The notes: generated by a model not told the origin, from the letters alone. Positions 35,002 to 43,907 are shown, counted from the stretch's first letter. The stretch: 64,000 bases of DNA from Sphingobacterium wenxiniae (GCF_900116225.1 NZ_FOZZ01000001.1:1-64000), one strand, 5' to 3'. Program-made: numbers and translations.

Positions 35002-35853
35002 ATGAGAAAGATATTATTCCCCACCGATTTTTCAGAAGCCGCAAACAATGCTTTTTTATACGCCCTGAACCTCGCTAAAGAGATGCAAGGCGAGTTATAT
35101 GTCCTGAACACCTATATGCAACCCGTATTATCTGCCAATCATGCGGGGCAGCCGGAACTTATCCCAGAGGTTTATGAAAATTATGAATTACAGCAGTTTG
35201 AAAACTTCAAAAGGCATTCTACTAAATTGCGTGAATTAGCAAGTGAACATGGATTAGCCGATGTGGGCATGACCTTTTTATTCCAGGAAGGAACGGTAGT
35301 TTCGAATGTACAACGAGTGATTGACAAGGAAGACATCAAACTAATCATTATGGGTACAAATAGAGCTGAAGGTATTATCGACAAGCTCTTCGGTTCTAAT
35401 ACAGTGGGCGTTATCCGTGGTGTTAAGATTCCGGTACTTTCCGTACCGAAAGAAGCCAAATTCCAAGGAATTAAAGAGATAGCTTTCACCACCCTATTCC
35501 GTGAAAAAGACGAAGCTGCATTACATGAAATCATGGAAATAGCACTCAAATTTGGTGTTAAGGTGAAATGTATCCACGTGGTCAAGGATAATAGCGCAGA
35601 TGTAATCGGTATAGCAGAAAAATGGCGTAAAAACTATCGTGAAGAAAATCTAGAATTCATTTTCCTTGATCTAGAAGAATCAGTAGCCAAAACACTCAAC
35701 AAGTACCTTTCCGAACATCGGGTTGACTTACTTTGTGTGATTCGGCGGAACCGCAATCTTTTGGACTCCCTGTTTCGCTCAAGTATCAGCAGTAGTCTAA
35801 GAATACACACCAATACAGCAACCATTGTATTCAACGAAGGGCAATTTAATTAA
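35002..35853 (+). CDS. Tandem universal stress protein
   Basis: A 283-residue cytoplasmic protein with two UspA-type Rossmann-like domains. Domain 1 (1-155) starts MRKILFPTDFSEAANNAFLYALNLA and carries the ATP-binding motif GTNRAEGIIDKLFGSNTVGVIR. Domain 2 (156-283, IKEIAFTTLFREKDEAAL) is more divergent and ends LFRSSISSSLRIHTNTATIVF. Such tandem proteins respond to stress or low oxygen in Bacteroidota. A CRP/FNR-like palindrome is present upstream. Confidence 0.92.
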   Translation: MRKILFPTDFSEAANNAFLYALNLAKEMQGELYVLNTYMQPVLSANHAGQPELIPEVYENYELQQFENFKRHSTKLRELASEHGLADVGMTFLFQEGTVVSNVQRVIDKEDIKLIIMGTNRAEGIIDKLFGSNTVGVIRGVKIPVLSVPKEAKFQGIKEIAFTTLFREKDEAALHEIMEIALKFGVKVKCIHVVKDNSADVIGIAEKWRKNYREENLEFIFLDLEESVAKTLNKYLSEHRVDLLCVIRRNRNLLDSLFRSSISSSLRIHTNTATIVFNEGQFN

Positions 35854-35858
35854 TCAAG

Positions 35859-36095
35859 ATGCAACAGATCATTAAATTGGTACAGGAGGCCAAACTTGGA
35901 ACTGAAAAAGTTACCAAGCATACTTTACTTATTGACGATAAACAGCAAGAACACGGAGCCTTATTCTTTATTGAGGTAAAAGGAAAAAACTATAAGATTT
36001 TGGTACCTCCTCCGCACCATGTAGCCCTCTTACAAGAAGGAGGCCCTACCTACCAACAGGTGCTCCAACACAAAGAGGCTATGTTGCTGAAGTAA
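35859..36095 (+). CDS. Small protein of unknown function after the stress gene
   Basis: I do not recognise this 78-residue product (MQQIIKLVQEAKLGTEKVTK). It is mostly polar with a beta-strand centre (ALFFIEVKGKNYKILVPPPHHVALLQ) and no signal peptide. It begins 5 bases after the universal stress gene and keeps a normal codon pattern, so it is probably a real downstream gene of that operon. Its stop codon abuts a copy of the roughly 200 bp repeat. Confidence 0.6.
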   Translation: MQQIIKLVQEAKLGTEKVTKHTLLIDDKQQEHGALFFIEVKGKNYKILVPPPHHVALLQEGGPTYQQVLQHKEAMLLK

Positions 36096-36290
36096 AGCTT
36101 ACAGCAATAGGCTGTAGGCATTAAGCTTTAAATAATTATACAGATGCCTACGGTTTATAGCTTACAGCCACAACCTTTATTTTAAAAACCTATAAGGTTT
36201 TTATATATCCATGAGAAAAATAGGGTCTCACGAACACCTCCATATCAGGAAAACCTTATAGGTTTAAATAGAAAACTTTAAAATAATATA
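36093..36290 (+). repeat. About 200 bp intergenic element, copy A
   Basis: The segment runs from AAAGCTTACAG to GAAAACTTTAAAATAAT. It is closely matched, in inverted orientation, at 53611-53810. Internal inverted repeats include AAACCTATAAGGTTTT and ACCTTATAGGTTT, and GGCTGTAGGC against GCCTAC. No open frame of note is present. A mobile or multi-copy non-autonomous element is likely. Confidence 0.8.
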
Positions 36291-36295
36291 AACAA

Positions 36296-36328
36296 ATAAG
36301 ACTTAAGCCGGGGAGACTTAAGTCTTAT
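36296..36328. terminator. Hairpin after repeat copy A
   Basis: ATAAGACTTAAG (36296-36307) and CTTAAGTCTTAT (36317-36328) pair exactly around a 9-base loop. It could end transcripts from either side, but lacks a strong T-run. The remaining bases to 36423 show nothing further. Confidence 0.4.
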
Positions 36329-36423
36329 CAAAACTAACCAATTATAAACCTAATTATGAATGTACAATAGTATAAACAACATCTATGCCAAAATGGAATT
36401 ATTAATTAAAACCTAATTTTAAA

Positions 36424-37317
36424 CTACAGAATAAAGAAAGTCTTAGGCTTTAACGGTTCCGGTAGTTCTTCTTCGCCAAGCAATTGTTTGATGTTAATCT
36501 CAATATTACGGGCTATAGCTGTGACAGGTGTATCACTGGGACGATTACGAAAGGGGTCTTGCAGGTTATAAGCTGTTTTATCAGCAAGAAAAAATAAGGC
36601 TGCGATAAGTACCAGTAGCGGGATTTCGAAAACAGCATGCACATCCTGTATAGCAATCGACAAAGTAATCAGGAAGAGATAGATTGCAAAGTGTAGAAAA
36701 AGACGATATGTTACAGGGAACACGGTGGTGTTTATACGTTCCGCTTTACCCATGGAGTCCACAAGACGTACCAGCGTCTGATCCAATTGCACACGATAAA
36801 ATTCCGGAATGGGTTGTTCAGTCGTCACTTTATTGATCCTTTGTGACTGCATTTGGGTAATGGCCAACGGTACATTCTTATGAAGGCTGAGATTCTTGAG
36901 TTCCTCGGACGTGAAATCAAGTTGTCTTGCGAGTGGATTCAGTCCCCGTAGAGAATCGCCAAGTGCATAGCACCACGCAATCTGTTTATAAGCAACATAT
37001 CGGATAGTGTCAGTATATCCCGCATCGAGGTAACTTTGGAGCTGTATAACAAGCGAACGGGAATCATTGACAATAGCACCCCAGATTTTTCGTGCTTCCC
37101 ACCAGCGTTCATACGACTGGCTCATTTTAAAAGATAGTAATACGGATATAGCTGTACCCAAAAATGCAGGTACACCTAAAGGCATATCCGGTAGCCGATC
37201 ACCCAAAAAATAGGTAAAGGCATTAAAAATAAGACCTACGATGGCAACTAAAATTACTTCCCGCTTTACTTTACTAAGCATGTAACGCACGGGAATCCGA
37301 GAAGAGTTCAATATCAT
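36424..37317 (-). CDS. Bestrophin-family chloride channel (UPF0187/YneE)
   Basis: A 297-residue membrane protein of the bacterial bestrophin family, which forms pentameric anion or cation channels. The N-terminus reads RYMLSKVKREVILVAIVGLIFNAFTYFLG, followed by the family signature FLGTAISVLLSFKMSQSYERWWEARKIWGAIVNDSRSL. Two later helices lie near 215-260 (FPVTYRLFLHFAIYLFLITLSIAIQDVHAVFEIPLLVLIAALFFLADKTAYNLQDPF), and the C-terminus is INIKQLLGE. Ion selectivity cannot be judged. Confidence 0.92.
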   Translation of the reverse strand: MILNSSRIPVRYMLSKVKREVILVAIVGLIFNAFTYFLGDRLPDMPLGVPAFLGTAISVLLSFKMSQSYERWWEARKIWGAIVNDSRSLVIQLQSYLDAGYTDTIRYVAYKQIAWCYALGDSLRGLNPLARQLDFTSEELKNLSLHKNVPLAITQMQSQRINKVTTEQPIPEFYRVQLDQTLVRLVDSMGKAERINTTVFPVTYRLFLHFAIYLFLITLSIAIQDVHAVFEIPLLVLIAALFFLADKTAYNLQDPFRNRPSDTPVTAIARNIEINIKQLLGEEELPEPLKPKTFFIL

Positions 37318-37440
37318 AATCTTACAAACAAAGATTTTTTGGATGTGTTTTTACTTCTGCTATTTTTTTACTGAATATGTGGAGAATAGCTAAAAACCGA
37401 AATGCCCTAATTTTTGTTCTTTTAAATAAAAAACATCGTT

Positions 37441-38568
37441 ATGACTACAAACTCACGTCGATATTTCCTACAAAGGTTGCTAGCCTCCTCAGTTACTATC
37501 CCTTTTTTGTATTCGTCAGTAGCATCTGGCAAAACAAGCGTACTTACTGCCAATCAACAAGGTCCTACACTACGAGTTGCACTTATGGGGCTCGGAGATT
37601 ACGCGTCGCGGGTCGCTGAAGCCATGCAATCCTGCAAGCGTGCTAAGATAACGGGATTGATTAGCGGTACACCAGCCAAACTACAACAGTGGGGCGAGAA
37701 ATATCAAGTGCCGGAAGATAGCCGATACAGCTATGAAAACTTTGATAGTATACGTGACAATTCGAATATCGACGTCGTTTATGTCATCACGCCGAACGCT
37801 CTGCACCACGAACATACCATAAGAGCGGCTAAGGCAGGGAAACATGTAATCTGTGAAAAACCAATGGCTCTCGATGTGAAAGAGGGTCAGGAAATGATCG
37901 ATGCTTGTGCGCAGGCTGGTGTAAAATTATTGGTAGGATACCGCATGCATTTTGAACCGAATACACTAGAGATCATACAGATGCGGGATAAGGGTGAGTT
38001 GGGTAAAATAACTTTTTTTCAGGGATTATCCGGTTTTCGCATTGGTGACCCGAGCCAATGGCGGCTTAACAAAGCTTTAGCAGGTGGAGGTTCACTAGTG
38101 GATATTGGTATTTATTCAGTCAACGGTGCGCGCTATATGGTGGGTGAAGAACCGATATGGGTTACGGCACAGGAAACCAAAACGGATACCATCAAATTCA
38201 AAGATGGTGTAGATGAAACGATACAATTTCAGCTAGGGTTCCCAAGCGGTGCAGTGGCTTCCTGTCTTTCCAGTTATAACATAGACCATCTTGACCGCTT
38301 TTTTCTTAGTGGCGATAAGGGCTTTGCTGAATTGCATCCTGCCAATGGATATGGCCCTATTAAAGGACGAACACATAAAAACGAACTTCGTATGCCTCAC
38401 GGGGCTCAGCAAACACTACAAATGGATGAAATGGCGGCGATCATTCTCGATGGTAAGCAGCCTATAATACCTGTAGACGGTATAGAGGGGCTAAAGGATG
38501 TAAAAATTATGGAGGCCATATACCAAGCCTGCGCAACAGGGCAAAAACAGGAGTTGAAATTGCTTTGA
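37441..38568 (+). CDS. Gfo/Idh/MocA oxidoreductase, Tat-exported
   Basis: A periplasmic NAD(P)-linked sugar oxidoreductase like glucose-fructose oxidoreductase. A twin-arginine leader (NSRRYFLQRLLASSVTIPFLYSSVASG, residues 4-31) precedes the Rossmann domain (LRVALMGLGDYASRVAEAM, about 46-65), then VDVVYVITPNALHHEHTIRAAKAGKHVICEKPMALDV with the catalytic Lys of the EKP motif. The C-terminal sheet domain includes LVDIGIYSVNGARYMVGEEP. Cofactor is probably bound before export. It stands alone, so the substrate is unknown. Confidence 0.9.
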   Translation: MTTNSRRYFLQRLLASSVTIPFLYSSVASGKTSVLTANQQGPTLRVALMGLGDYASRVAEAMQSCKRAKITGLISGTPAKLQQWGEKYQVPEDSRYSYENFDSIRDNSNIDVVYVITPNALHHEHTIRAAKAGKHVICEKPMALDVKEGQEMIDACAQAGVKLLVGYRMHFEPNTLEIIQMRDKGELGKITFFQGLSGFRIGDPSQWRLNKALAGGGSLVDIGIYSVNGARYMVGEEPIWVTAQETKTDTIKFKDGVDETIQFQLGFPSGAVASCLSSYNIDHLDRFFLSGDKGFAELHPANGYGPIKGRTHKNELRMPHGAQQTLQMDEMAAIILDGKQPIIPVDGIEGLKDVKIMEAIYQACATGQKQELKLL

Positions 38569-39329
38569 TCAGTCTTCATATAATAGCATTCTCATCACTG
38601 AGGGCAAGCAGGGCAAACGCATCTTATTTTTATATTTAAAATATATGGAGGTTTTGTTTCGGCAATGTGTCGATTTTTTCCCATCGCACAGCCTTTCCGT
38701 CCCTCGCCGGGACAGGGCATTACTTTTGAGACCAAAAGTAATCAAAAGTCTTCGTCCCATCCGAGGTGGCCTTTCGCACGGTTCCAGCGCACACAAAGGA
38801 AATCCCTCTAAGGCTGAAACCACTGTCCGAAGCTTTTTAGATTGCTTCGGACAATAGTTTCCAGGCCTTTTCCTACCCACGATTCCCTCGGTATTTCCTT
38901 TGTTTGTCCGCCACTGGGATGAGACGGAGAAGCGCTTTCGCGCCTTTGCAGTATGTACTCAAACCTACTCGCACTAACTTTTCCTTAACACCAAATGTCG
39001 CATCAAAAGTTTTGACCATGTAGAAGACTATTTTTTGCACCATCCTTCTGGTCAAAGCTTTTCCGCGACGAGTTTATGAACTCTTGTTTATTTTTGGTGT
39101 TCATGAGCTCCCTTCGGTCGGTTTGGGTACTTTTGCGGAAAAAGTACCATGCCCTTCCGCTGTGTCCCGAACGCATTCGGGGACATAGAGGACAAAAACT
39201 GTTTAATAAAACCCTCCATTTCACCTCAACACAAATCCCATTAAAAACAATTTATAATGGTTTACCCTGTGAAGACGGGCTATAGTATATTCAAGAGATA
39301 ATTTGATTTCGTACATTTATCTTTTCATT
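38569..39329. other. Gene-free 760 bp island rich in short inverted repeats
   Basis: No convincing gene is present. Inverted repeats include ATTACTTTTG/CAAAAGTAAT (38719-38742), TGTCCGAAGC/GCTTCGGACA (38824-38853) and GGTACTTTT/AAAAGTACC (39126-39148), plus TGTCCCGAA against TTCGGGGACA (39163-39184). Base composition is higher in GC than the flanks in parts. It resembles dispersed non-coding repeats found in Bacteroidota genomes. Confidence 0.55.
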
Positions 39330-40259
39330 ATGGCAAACTTACCTCCGAAACATATCCATTATACGGTATATGAACCGCATGAAATCCCTATAAAAGCAGC
39401 CATTCTCCTATTGCATGGTATGCAGGAACATAGTGGGCGATATGCTGGTTTGGCAAATTATTTAAAAGATTTAGGTTACGCCGTAATAACCTATGATCAT
39501 ACAGGGCATGGACGTACTGCAAAAAATGATGCACAAATGGGTTTCTTTCAAAAGGAGCATCCTGAAAAGCTTCTCATTTCGGAAGCCAAACAAATGGCTT
39601 ATTTTATGCGTAATCGTTTTCCTCATGTATCTTTGATATTGATAGGGCATTCCATGGGGTCATTTATTGCCCGTTTATTATTAGGAGAAAGTTCTGCAAT
39701 TTTTAGTGGAGCAATTCTAATCGGTACCAGAGACTTAAATATTATGGCAAATCTTTTTCTTCCTATCCTACGTATCGCCAACATGTTATCCCCTACAAAA
39801 CGAAGTAAATGGCTCAACAAGCTTTTTTCATCCATAAATAACCAAAGATTCAATCACGAAAAACCCAATGACGGTACGAATTGGTTAAGTATTAGTAAAG
39901 CGAACAGGAAAACTTTCTTAGATGATCCATTATGTGGCGTAGATTTCAGCAATAATGCCTTTTTCGGATTAATATCACTGCAGGTAAAAGCAACCAAACC
40001 CAACTGGGCAAAAGAGATCGATAAGGCTTTTCCCATACTCTTTCTTAGCGGTACAGAAGACCCTATCGGAAACTTTGGTAAAGGTGTCGAACAAACCGTA
40101 CGAAAATTACGGCTAAATGGATTTCAACATATAGCGCTAAAATTTTATCCAAACATGCGCCATGAAATTCTTAATGAAGATAACCGAACTATCGTTTTTC
40201 AAGATATTACACAATGGTTGGAAGAGCTTCTAACCCCAAATTCCACTACCCGGTTTTAA
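39330..40259 (+). CDS. Alpha/beta hydrolase, monoacylglycerol-lipase-like
   Basis: A 309-residue cytoplasmic serine hydrolase of the Hydrolase_4 family (lysophospholipase or monoglyceride lipase-like). I choose the ATG at 39330 (MANLPPKHIHYTVYEPHEIP); the upstream in-frame residues are a weak hydrophobic run from a TTG. Motifs: AAILLLHGMQEHSGRYAGLANYL, the GHSMG nucleophile elbow (Ser108), an Asp in FLSGTEDPIGNFG and a His in YPNMRHEILNE. Substrate not known. The upstream DNA is the hairpin-rich island. Confidence 0.88.
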   Translation: MANLPPKHIHYTVYEPHEIPIKAAILLLHGMQEHSGRYAGLANYLKDLGYAVITYDHTGHGRTAKNDAQMGFFQKEHPEKLLISEAKQMAYFMRNRFPHVSLILIGHSMGSFIARLLLGESSAIFSGAILIGTRDLNIMANLFLPILRIANMLSPTKRSKWLNKLFSSINNQRFNHEKPNDGTNWLSISKANRKTFLDDPLCGVDFSNNAFFGLISLQVKATKPNWAKEIDKAFPILFLSGTEDPIGNFGKGVEQTVRKLRLNGFQHIALKFYPNMRHEILNEDNRTIVFQDITQWLEELLTPNSTTRF

Positions 40260-40931
40260 GTATTAGCCACTATCTCCTATTGTTCTATTGCCGTATTACT
40301 AAGGAACATGGGCTTAGTAGCCTTTTGAGCAACTCTCATTTTATCATAACTCTTTAATACCCCTTTTAGTAGAACAACCGTACCTATACTATATTTCATC
40401 TGTCTGTCCGTTGGGTGGTTGTTGGCTTTTTGCTATGCGATTCTTTTATACAGACAGTTCTTAGAAAGGTCTTAGACAAGGTCAGACTGAGTCTATCTTT
40501 AGGCATTTATTGTCTCGTTATTGGGTGTTTCTTGTGTCGTTCTTGTGCCATCCTTAGGTTGGGCGTGTGTCGTTATAGGGCTGAAAGCCTTTTCATACTT
40601 TACATATCCAACATTGAACAATCCATTTCTTCGACTATTCTCTTAGTCTTCTTCGAGTTGCCTTCGACTCTGCTTCGGGACAGGTTCGAGACAGGTTCGG
40701 GAATTCTTCGACAGTTGTTCGACTATTCTTCGACTGCGAGTCGAAGAATAGTCGAACAACTGTCGAAGCCCAGTCGAACAAGACTCGAAGAAGTCCCGAA
40801 GGAATCCAAACGAAGCTCCGAACAATAGCCCATGCTTTTACCAAAGATAAGTCGAACAAATTGTTAATTATCGGCTATGCATACCGACCGCATTAATCTT
40901 TCGAACAAAATCACTGGGGAATTGCTTTCGC
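40260..40931. other. TCGA-rich gene-free island
   Basis: From about 40630 to 40860 the sequence holds more than ten TCGA tetramers spaced in TTCGAC/GTCGAA units. Open frames on both strands here are a by-product of the palindromic composition. The first 370 bases (40260-40630) show nothing I recognise. Confidence 0.6.
40706..40768. repeat. Perfect palindrome with 30-base arms
   Basis: The arms at 40706-40735 and 40739-40768 are exact reverse complements around GCG. Each arm starts CTTCGACAGTTGTTCGACT. Outside them, the TCGA-rich flanks are also partly complementary (TTCTTCGAG near 40654, CTCGAAGAA near 40784), so the extended structure may be larger. Confidence 0.9.
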
Positions 40932-41687
40932 TCATTGATTTACTGACATTCGACAAAACTTTAGTACCTCGGCTATCTCTGCGGCTTTTTTATTACCCAA
41001 ATATTTTATGAGTTCATAATAAGAAAATAAATTGTCTTTATGTACTGAATATATACAGTCCGAAAACAGAACCGATAGTGTGTCTGGAGATGTCCTGCCC
41101 AAGATTTGTTGGAATATTTCGTTAATATTACTATCTCCTGAATCTGGATCTCCAATAGTATTCCCAGATAAAATCATAGGATAATCTTCGATACTACCTT
41201 CAACTTTTCTTGGTTTGATTTTTTTATTTACAAAATAAAAATGGATATTTTCTTCTTTATAACCGTTGGATTTTAATTCTACGATGACTCTTGTCATTGC
41301 ATTTTTTAACTCGGTATTTCCTTGTACAAACCCAAACATACTGCCTGAGTTTTCCATATAGATATTCACAACCTTTCGGTTCAGATTATCGGCTTTCTCT
41401 TCTTCTATTATAAATCCTGATTTTAGAATATATTGTTCTAATTTTTGTTCATCCAATATCCCTTGCGTAAAGAACCGACTAAATTTTCTGTCCGTATTAT
41501 ACAGGTTTATTTCATCTTTCAGTTCTTCCCACTCTTCTGCGATTATCTTTCCGTCACTTTTTCCAAAATTTTCCATTTTCCCGTTGAAAACCGAAAAATT
41601 ATCTCCTCCACAAGACTGAGAGAGAAAAACAAAGCAAAAGGAAGTTACCAAGAGACTGAAAAATATAGTTAATTCTTTTTTTGCCAT
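40932..41687 (-). CDS. vWA-like lipoprotein, possibly truncated
   Basis: A 251-residue lipoprotein (FLSQSC, Cys26). A von Willebrand A-like metal site appears as IYMENSGSMFGFVQGNTELKNAM (Glu112, Ser114, Ser116), where the usual first Asp is Glu. A later strand reads DTLSVLFSDCIYSV. The product ends AEIAEVLKFCRMSVNQ, just before the TCGA island, and is shorter than a typical vWA protein that continues through more strands, so the 3' end may have been lost. The DUF805 gene lies 1 base upstream, so both are one unit. Function unknown. Confidence 0.6.
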   Translation of the reverse strand: MAKKELTIFFSLLVTSFCFVFLSQSCGGDNFSVFNGKMENFGKSDGKIIAEEWEELKDEINLYNTDRKFSRFFTQGILDEQKLEQYILKSGFIIEEEKADNLNRKVVNIYMENSGSMFGFVQGNTELKNAMTRVIVELKSNGYKEENIHFYFVNKKIKPRKVEGSIEDYPMILSGNTIGDPDSGDSNINEIFQQILGRTSPDTLSVLFSDCIYSVHKDNLFSYYELIKYLGNKKAAEIAEVLKFCRMSVNQ

Positions 41688-41688
41688 T

Positions 41689-42351
41689 TCATTTTAAATT
41701 TACTGTAATACTTCCGTTTATAACTTCCAAAACTTGGATATTGGGCATAATGGTATCCAGATCTTCCAACAATTTTTGGCTGCTTCCCTTATGGTCAATG
41801 ATGATATTCCCTGTTGTGCCGATATATTCATAATTGAGTTTATGAACACGTTCTATTGTTCGCAGTCGCCTCATAATATCCTGAATACTACTATAGTTTA
41901 CATTTTGAGCAGTTAGGCTCGTACTACCTATATATTCATCTTGTATAGAGGTTTCCACTTCAGTTTTATTGATCGTTGGAATGGGTGGCGGATAAAGATT
42001 ATTATCTTCAGAAGAAGGCGGTACAACACGATTTTGTTGGCTCTTCTGAATAGTCTTGGGTATTTCACCATAGTGATTTGTTCCATTTTTACCATCTTCG
42101 AATAACATCCAAAAAATATAAAACGGAATGATCTGCCACCATCCACTATGGCCCAAATCATGGCATCTCTTTGCTCCTTGAGCCAATAAAAACCATATCA
42201 ATGGTATAAAGGCTACTGCGATAAAATCAAATGCTTTGGATGATTCGGCAATACCAACAATAACAATATAAATCAACCAATAAATCATCAAACTAAATCC
42301 ATATTCTGATCGCCTTATCCTCCCTCTAAATGAAAATGGTCTATTGAACAT
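41689..42351 (-). CDS. DUF805 membrane protein with a C-terminal soluble domain
   Basis: Starting at the ATG at 42351 (MFNRPFSFRGRIRRSEYGFS) the 220-residue protein begins with the DUF805 signature, four hydrophobic helices (about 20-105, including GAKRCHDLGHSGWWQIIPFYIFWMLFEDG) and then a linker rich in Pro/Ser/Gln. The last 75 residues (IQDIMRRLRTIERVHKLNYEYIGTTGNIIIDHKGSSQKLLEDLDTIMPNIQVLEV) form a separate small domain I do not recognise. It precedes the vWA-like lipoprotein gene on the same strand. Confidence 0.8.
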   Translation of the reverse strand: MFNRPFSFRGRIRRSEYGFSLMIYWLIYIVIVGIAESSKAFDFIAVAFIPLIWFLLAQGAKRCHDLGHSGWWQIIPFYIFWMLFEDGKNGTNHYGEIPKTIQKSQQNRVVPPSSEDNNLYPPPIPTINKTEVETSIQDEYIGSTSLTAQNVNYSSIQDIMRRLRTIERVHKLNYEYIGTTGNIIIDHKGSSQKLLEDLDTIMPNIQVLEVINGSITVNLK

Positions 42352-42580
42352 ACCTATTTTAATAATTAGTTTTACTTTTCCTATTTCTATTTGTTCTGTA
42401 TTCCTAAAATGAATATGTATGACATACATTTCTTCATAGCTTAATAACATCCTTTAACGCTCTCTAACATTCTATGGCATATTATTCATTAGCTATTAGG
42501 AACTTGGTATAACAAAGTTATCCCATTAAGACATCTTGTTTTTACGGCTTCCCGTAAAACGATGATTTTGTACAGAAAAT

Positions 42581-42610
42581 AAAAAAGACCGCCGGTTGTG
42601 GCAGTCTTTA
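42581..42610 (-). terminator. Terminator for the nuclease gene
   Basis: On the minus strand AAAGACTGCC pairs with GGCGGTCTTT (one mismatch) and is followed by a T-run, 24 bases after the nuclease stop. Confidence 0.65.
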
Positions 42611-42633
42611 ACTATAGTTAATAATTGAAAATA

Positions 42634-43218
42634 TTATTCGGACAATTCTTCCCACAGCCCCTTTTGCGTCTCGCGAGCCTGTTTTTGCAAATCAGTAAAG
42701 AGTTCTACATATTTCACATTCGGTGGATAAGTGTCTACCACCGCATAACCTTGTTCTACCAAAGAGGCATTTAAAAATGTGCCATCCTCCAAATGGATGT
42801 AAGCAAGTTTACGTTTATACTTGTCCATAGCTTGCACATCAAACTCCAAACGTACCCATTGATGCTCGGTCTGCGATCTAACATACTCCTTAGCTTCTTG
42901 GGCGTAGTACCCTTTCTCTTTCCAACGAGAGTTCCGGATTTCCGGAGCATCAATCCCGATGAACCGTACTTTGAAAGATTCTGTACCGTTATCCACCCAA
43001 AACGTATCGCCATCGATTACCTTTGTTACGTAGGCAAAGCCTTCTTTCCAACGTCTTTCTTTTTCGGTTCGGGAGGGTTCATTTTCATAGAGAAGGTAAT
43101 TTACCTCTCCCTTCGTTCCTGTCGCATAGTCGGATTGGCTTTGACAAGAGACGGCAAAAATAAGAACAGGAGTACAATAGATAAAAACAAGCAGAATTAT
43201 ACGCGCAAATGAGCCCAT
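42634..43218 (-). CDS. Thermonuclease-family (SNase-like) lipoprotein
   Basis: A secreted nuclease. With the ATG at 43218 the product (194 residues) begins MGSFARIILLVFIYCTPVLIFAVSC, a lipoprotein signal with Cys25; a longer start would overlap the response-regulator gene. The SNase core is complete: VTKVIDGDTFWVDNGTESFKVRFIGIDAPEIRN (Asp and Arg for Ca2+ and phosphate), EAKEYVRSQTEHQWVRLEFD and YKRKLAYIHLEDGTFLNASLVEQGYAVV (second Arg). It probably degrades extracellular or periplasmic nucleic acid. Confidence 0.9.
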   Translation of the reverse strand: MGSFARIILLVFIYCTPVLIFAVSCQSQSDYATGTKGEVNYLLYENEPSRTEKERRWKEGFAYVTKVIDGDTFWVDNGTESFKVRFIGIDAPEIRNSRWKEKGYYAQEAKEYVRSQTEHQWVRLEFDVQAMDKYKRKLAYIHLEDGTFLNASLVEQGYAVVDTYPPNVKYVELFTDLQKQARETQKGLWEELSE

Positions 43219-43228
43219 GGGGTTATTT

Positions 43229-43894
43229 TTAAATAAGTTCTTTTTCTTTGCAATAAACGACAAGTTGTTCGTTCTTGGTAAATCCAAATGCCTCTTTCAT
43301 CAAGTTAAGTCTCTTCTCTACACTACTCAAGCTAGATGGTTTAATATTTCGGCGTTTAAGACATTCAGGAATATTTTTTTGGAGTTCGCCCTGATACAAT
43401 AAGGACACTATTGCAATATCTACTGTGGTAAACTCATATGCGTTTTTATTCCGTATCGATTGTTTCATATCGTCCGGTAAATAATATTTATTTTTATATA
43501 CTGCTTGTAAAGCTTCTTTGAGGTGATCAGCATCATGTCTTGCCTTGCGAACATATCCGTCAATTGCATGCACCTTAAATAAATCATCGATAACACTTGA
43601 ACGACTCTCGACCGAAAATACAATCACCTTTAGATCAGGTTGGATAGCTCGGGCTTCTTTGATGAGATCTGTTCCGTTTAAAATTATTTGTGTATTATTA
43701 TCTTCCTCGAAACTGAGGTCCGTAATCAATACTTCATAAGGATCCTGAGCGCGAATAGCATTCTTTAGCCATGTCAAAGCGTGATCGCAGTAATATACAT
43801 AATCTGCGTTCTTGATATCTAAATCATGAAGTGTTTTTTGCACTGAAATATTAGAACTTTGGTGATCTTCAGCAATGAGTATTTTCTTAAACAT
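43229..43894 (-). CDS. Response regulator of the TPR-kinase pair
   Basis: A 221-residue regulator with a CheY-like receiver: acidic pair Glu9-Asp10, phospho-acceptor Asp59 (EVLITDLSFEE), Ser in IVFSVESRSS and Lys in GYVRKARHD. The C-terminal part (about 145-221, YEFTTVDIAIVSLLYQGELQKNIPECLKRRNIKPSSLSSVEKRLNLMKEAFGFTKN) resembles a LuxR-like HTH with degenerate helices and should bind DNA. It starts 13 bases after the kinase gene, so both form one operon. Confidence 0.87.
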   Translation of the reverse strand: MFKKILIAEDHQSSNISVQKTLHDLDIKNADYVYYCDHALTWLKNAIRAQDPYEVLITDLSFEEDNNTQIILNGTDLIKEARAIQPDLKVIVFSVESRSSVIDDLFKVHAIDGYVRKARHDADHLKEALQAVYKNKYYLPDDMKQSIRNKNAYEFTTVDIAIVSLLYQGELQKNIPECLKRRNIKPSSLSSVEKRLNLMKEAFGFTKNEQLVVYCKEKELI

Positions 43895-43907
43895 ACATTA
43901 TCCTCTT

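Noticed and set aside
38569..38880. Minus-strand frame of 103 residues in the hairpin-rich island
   Set aside because: Frame crosses hairpin repeats with no codon-like pattern; likely chance.
39003..39285. Opposing frames over the 39.1 kb hairpins
   Set aside because: Created by the GGTACTTTT/AAAAGTACC repeat and flanking inverted repeats.
40415..40828. Plus-strand frame of 137 residues through the TCGA island
   Set aside because: Its second half is a palindromic repeat giving long frames on both strands; no start signal or family match.
40635..40859. Minus-strand frames across the TCGA island
   Set aside because: By-product of the inverted repeat; repetitive Ser/Arg/Glu pattern from TCGA units.
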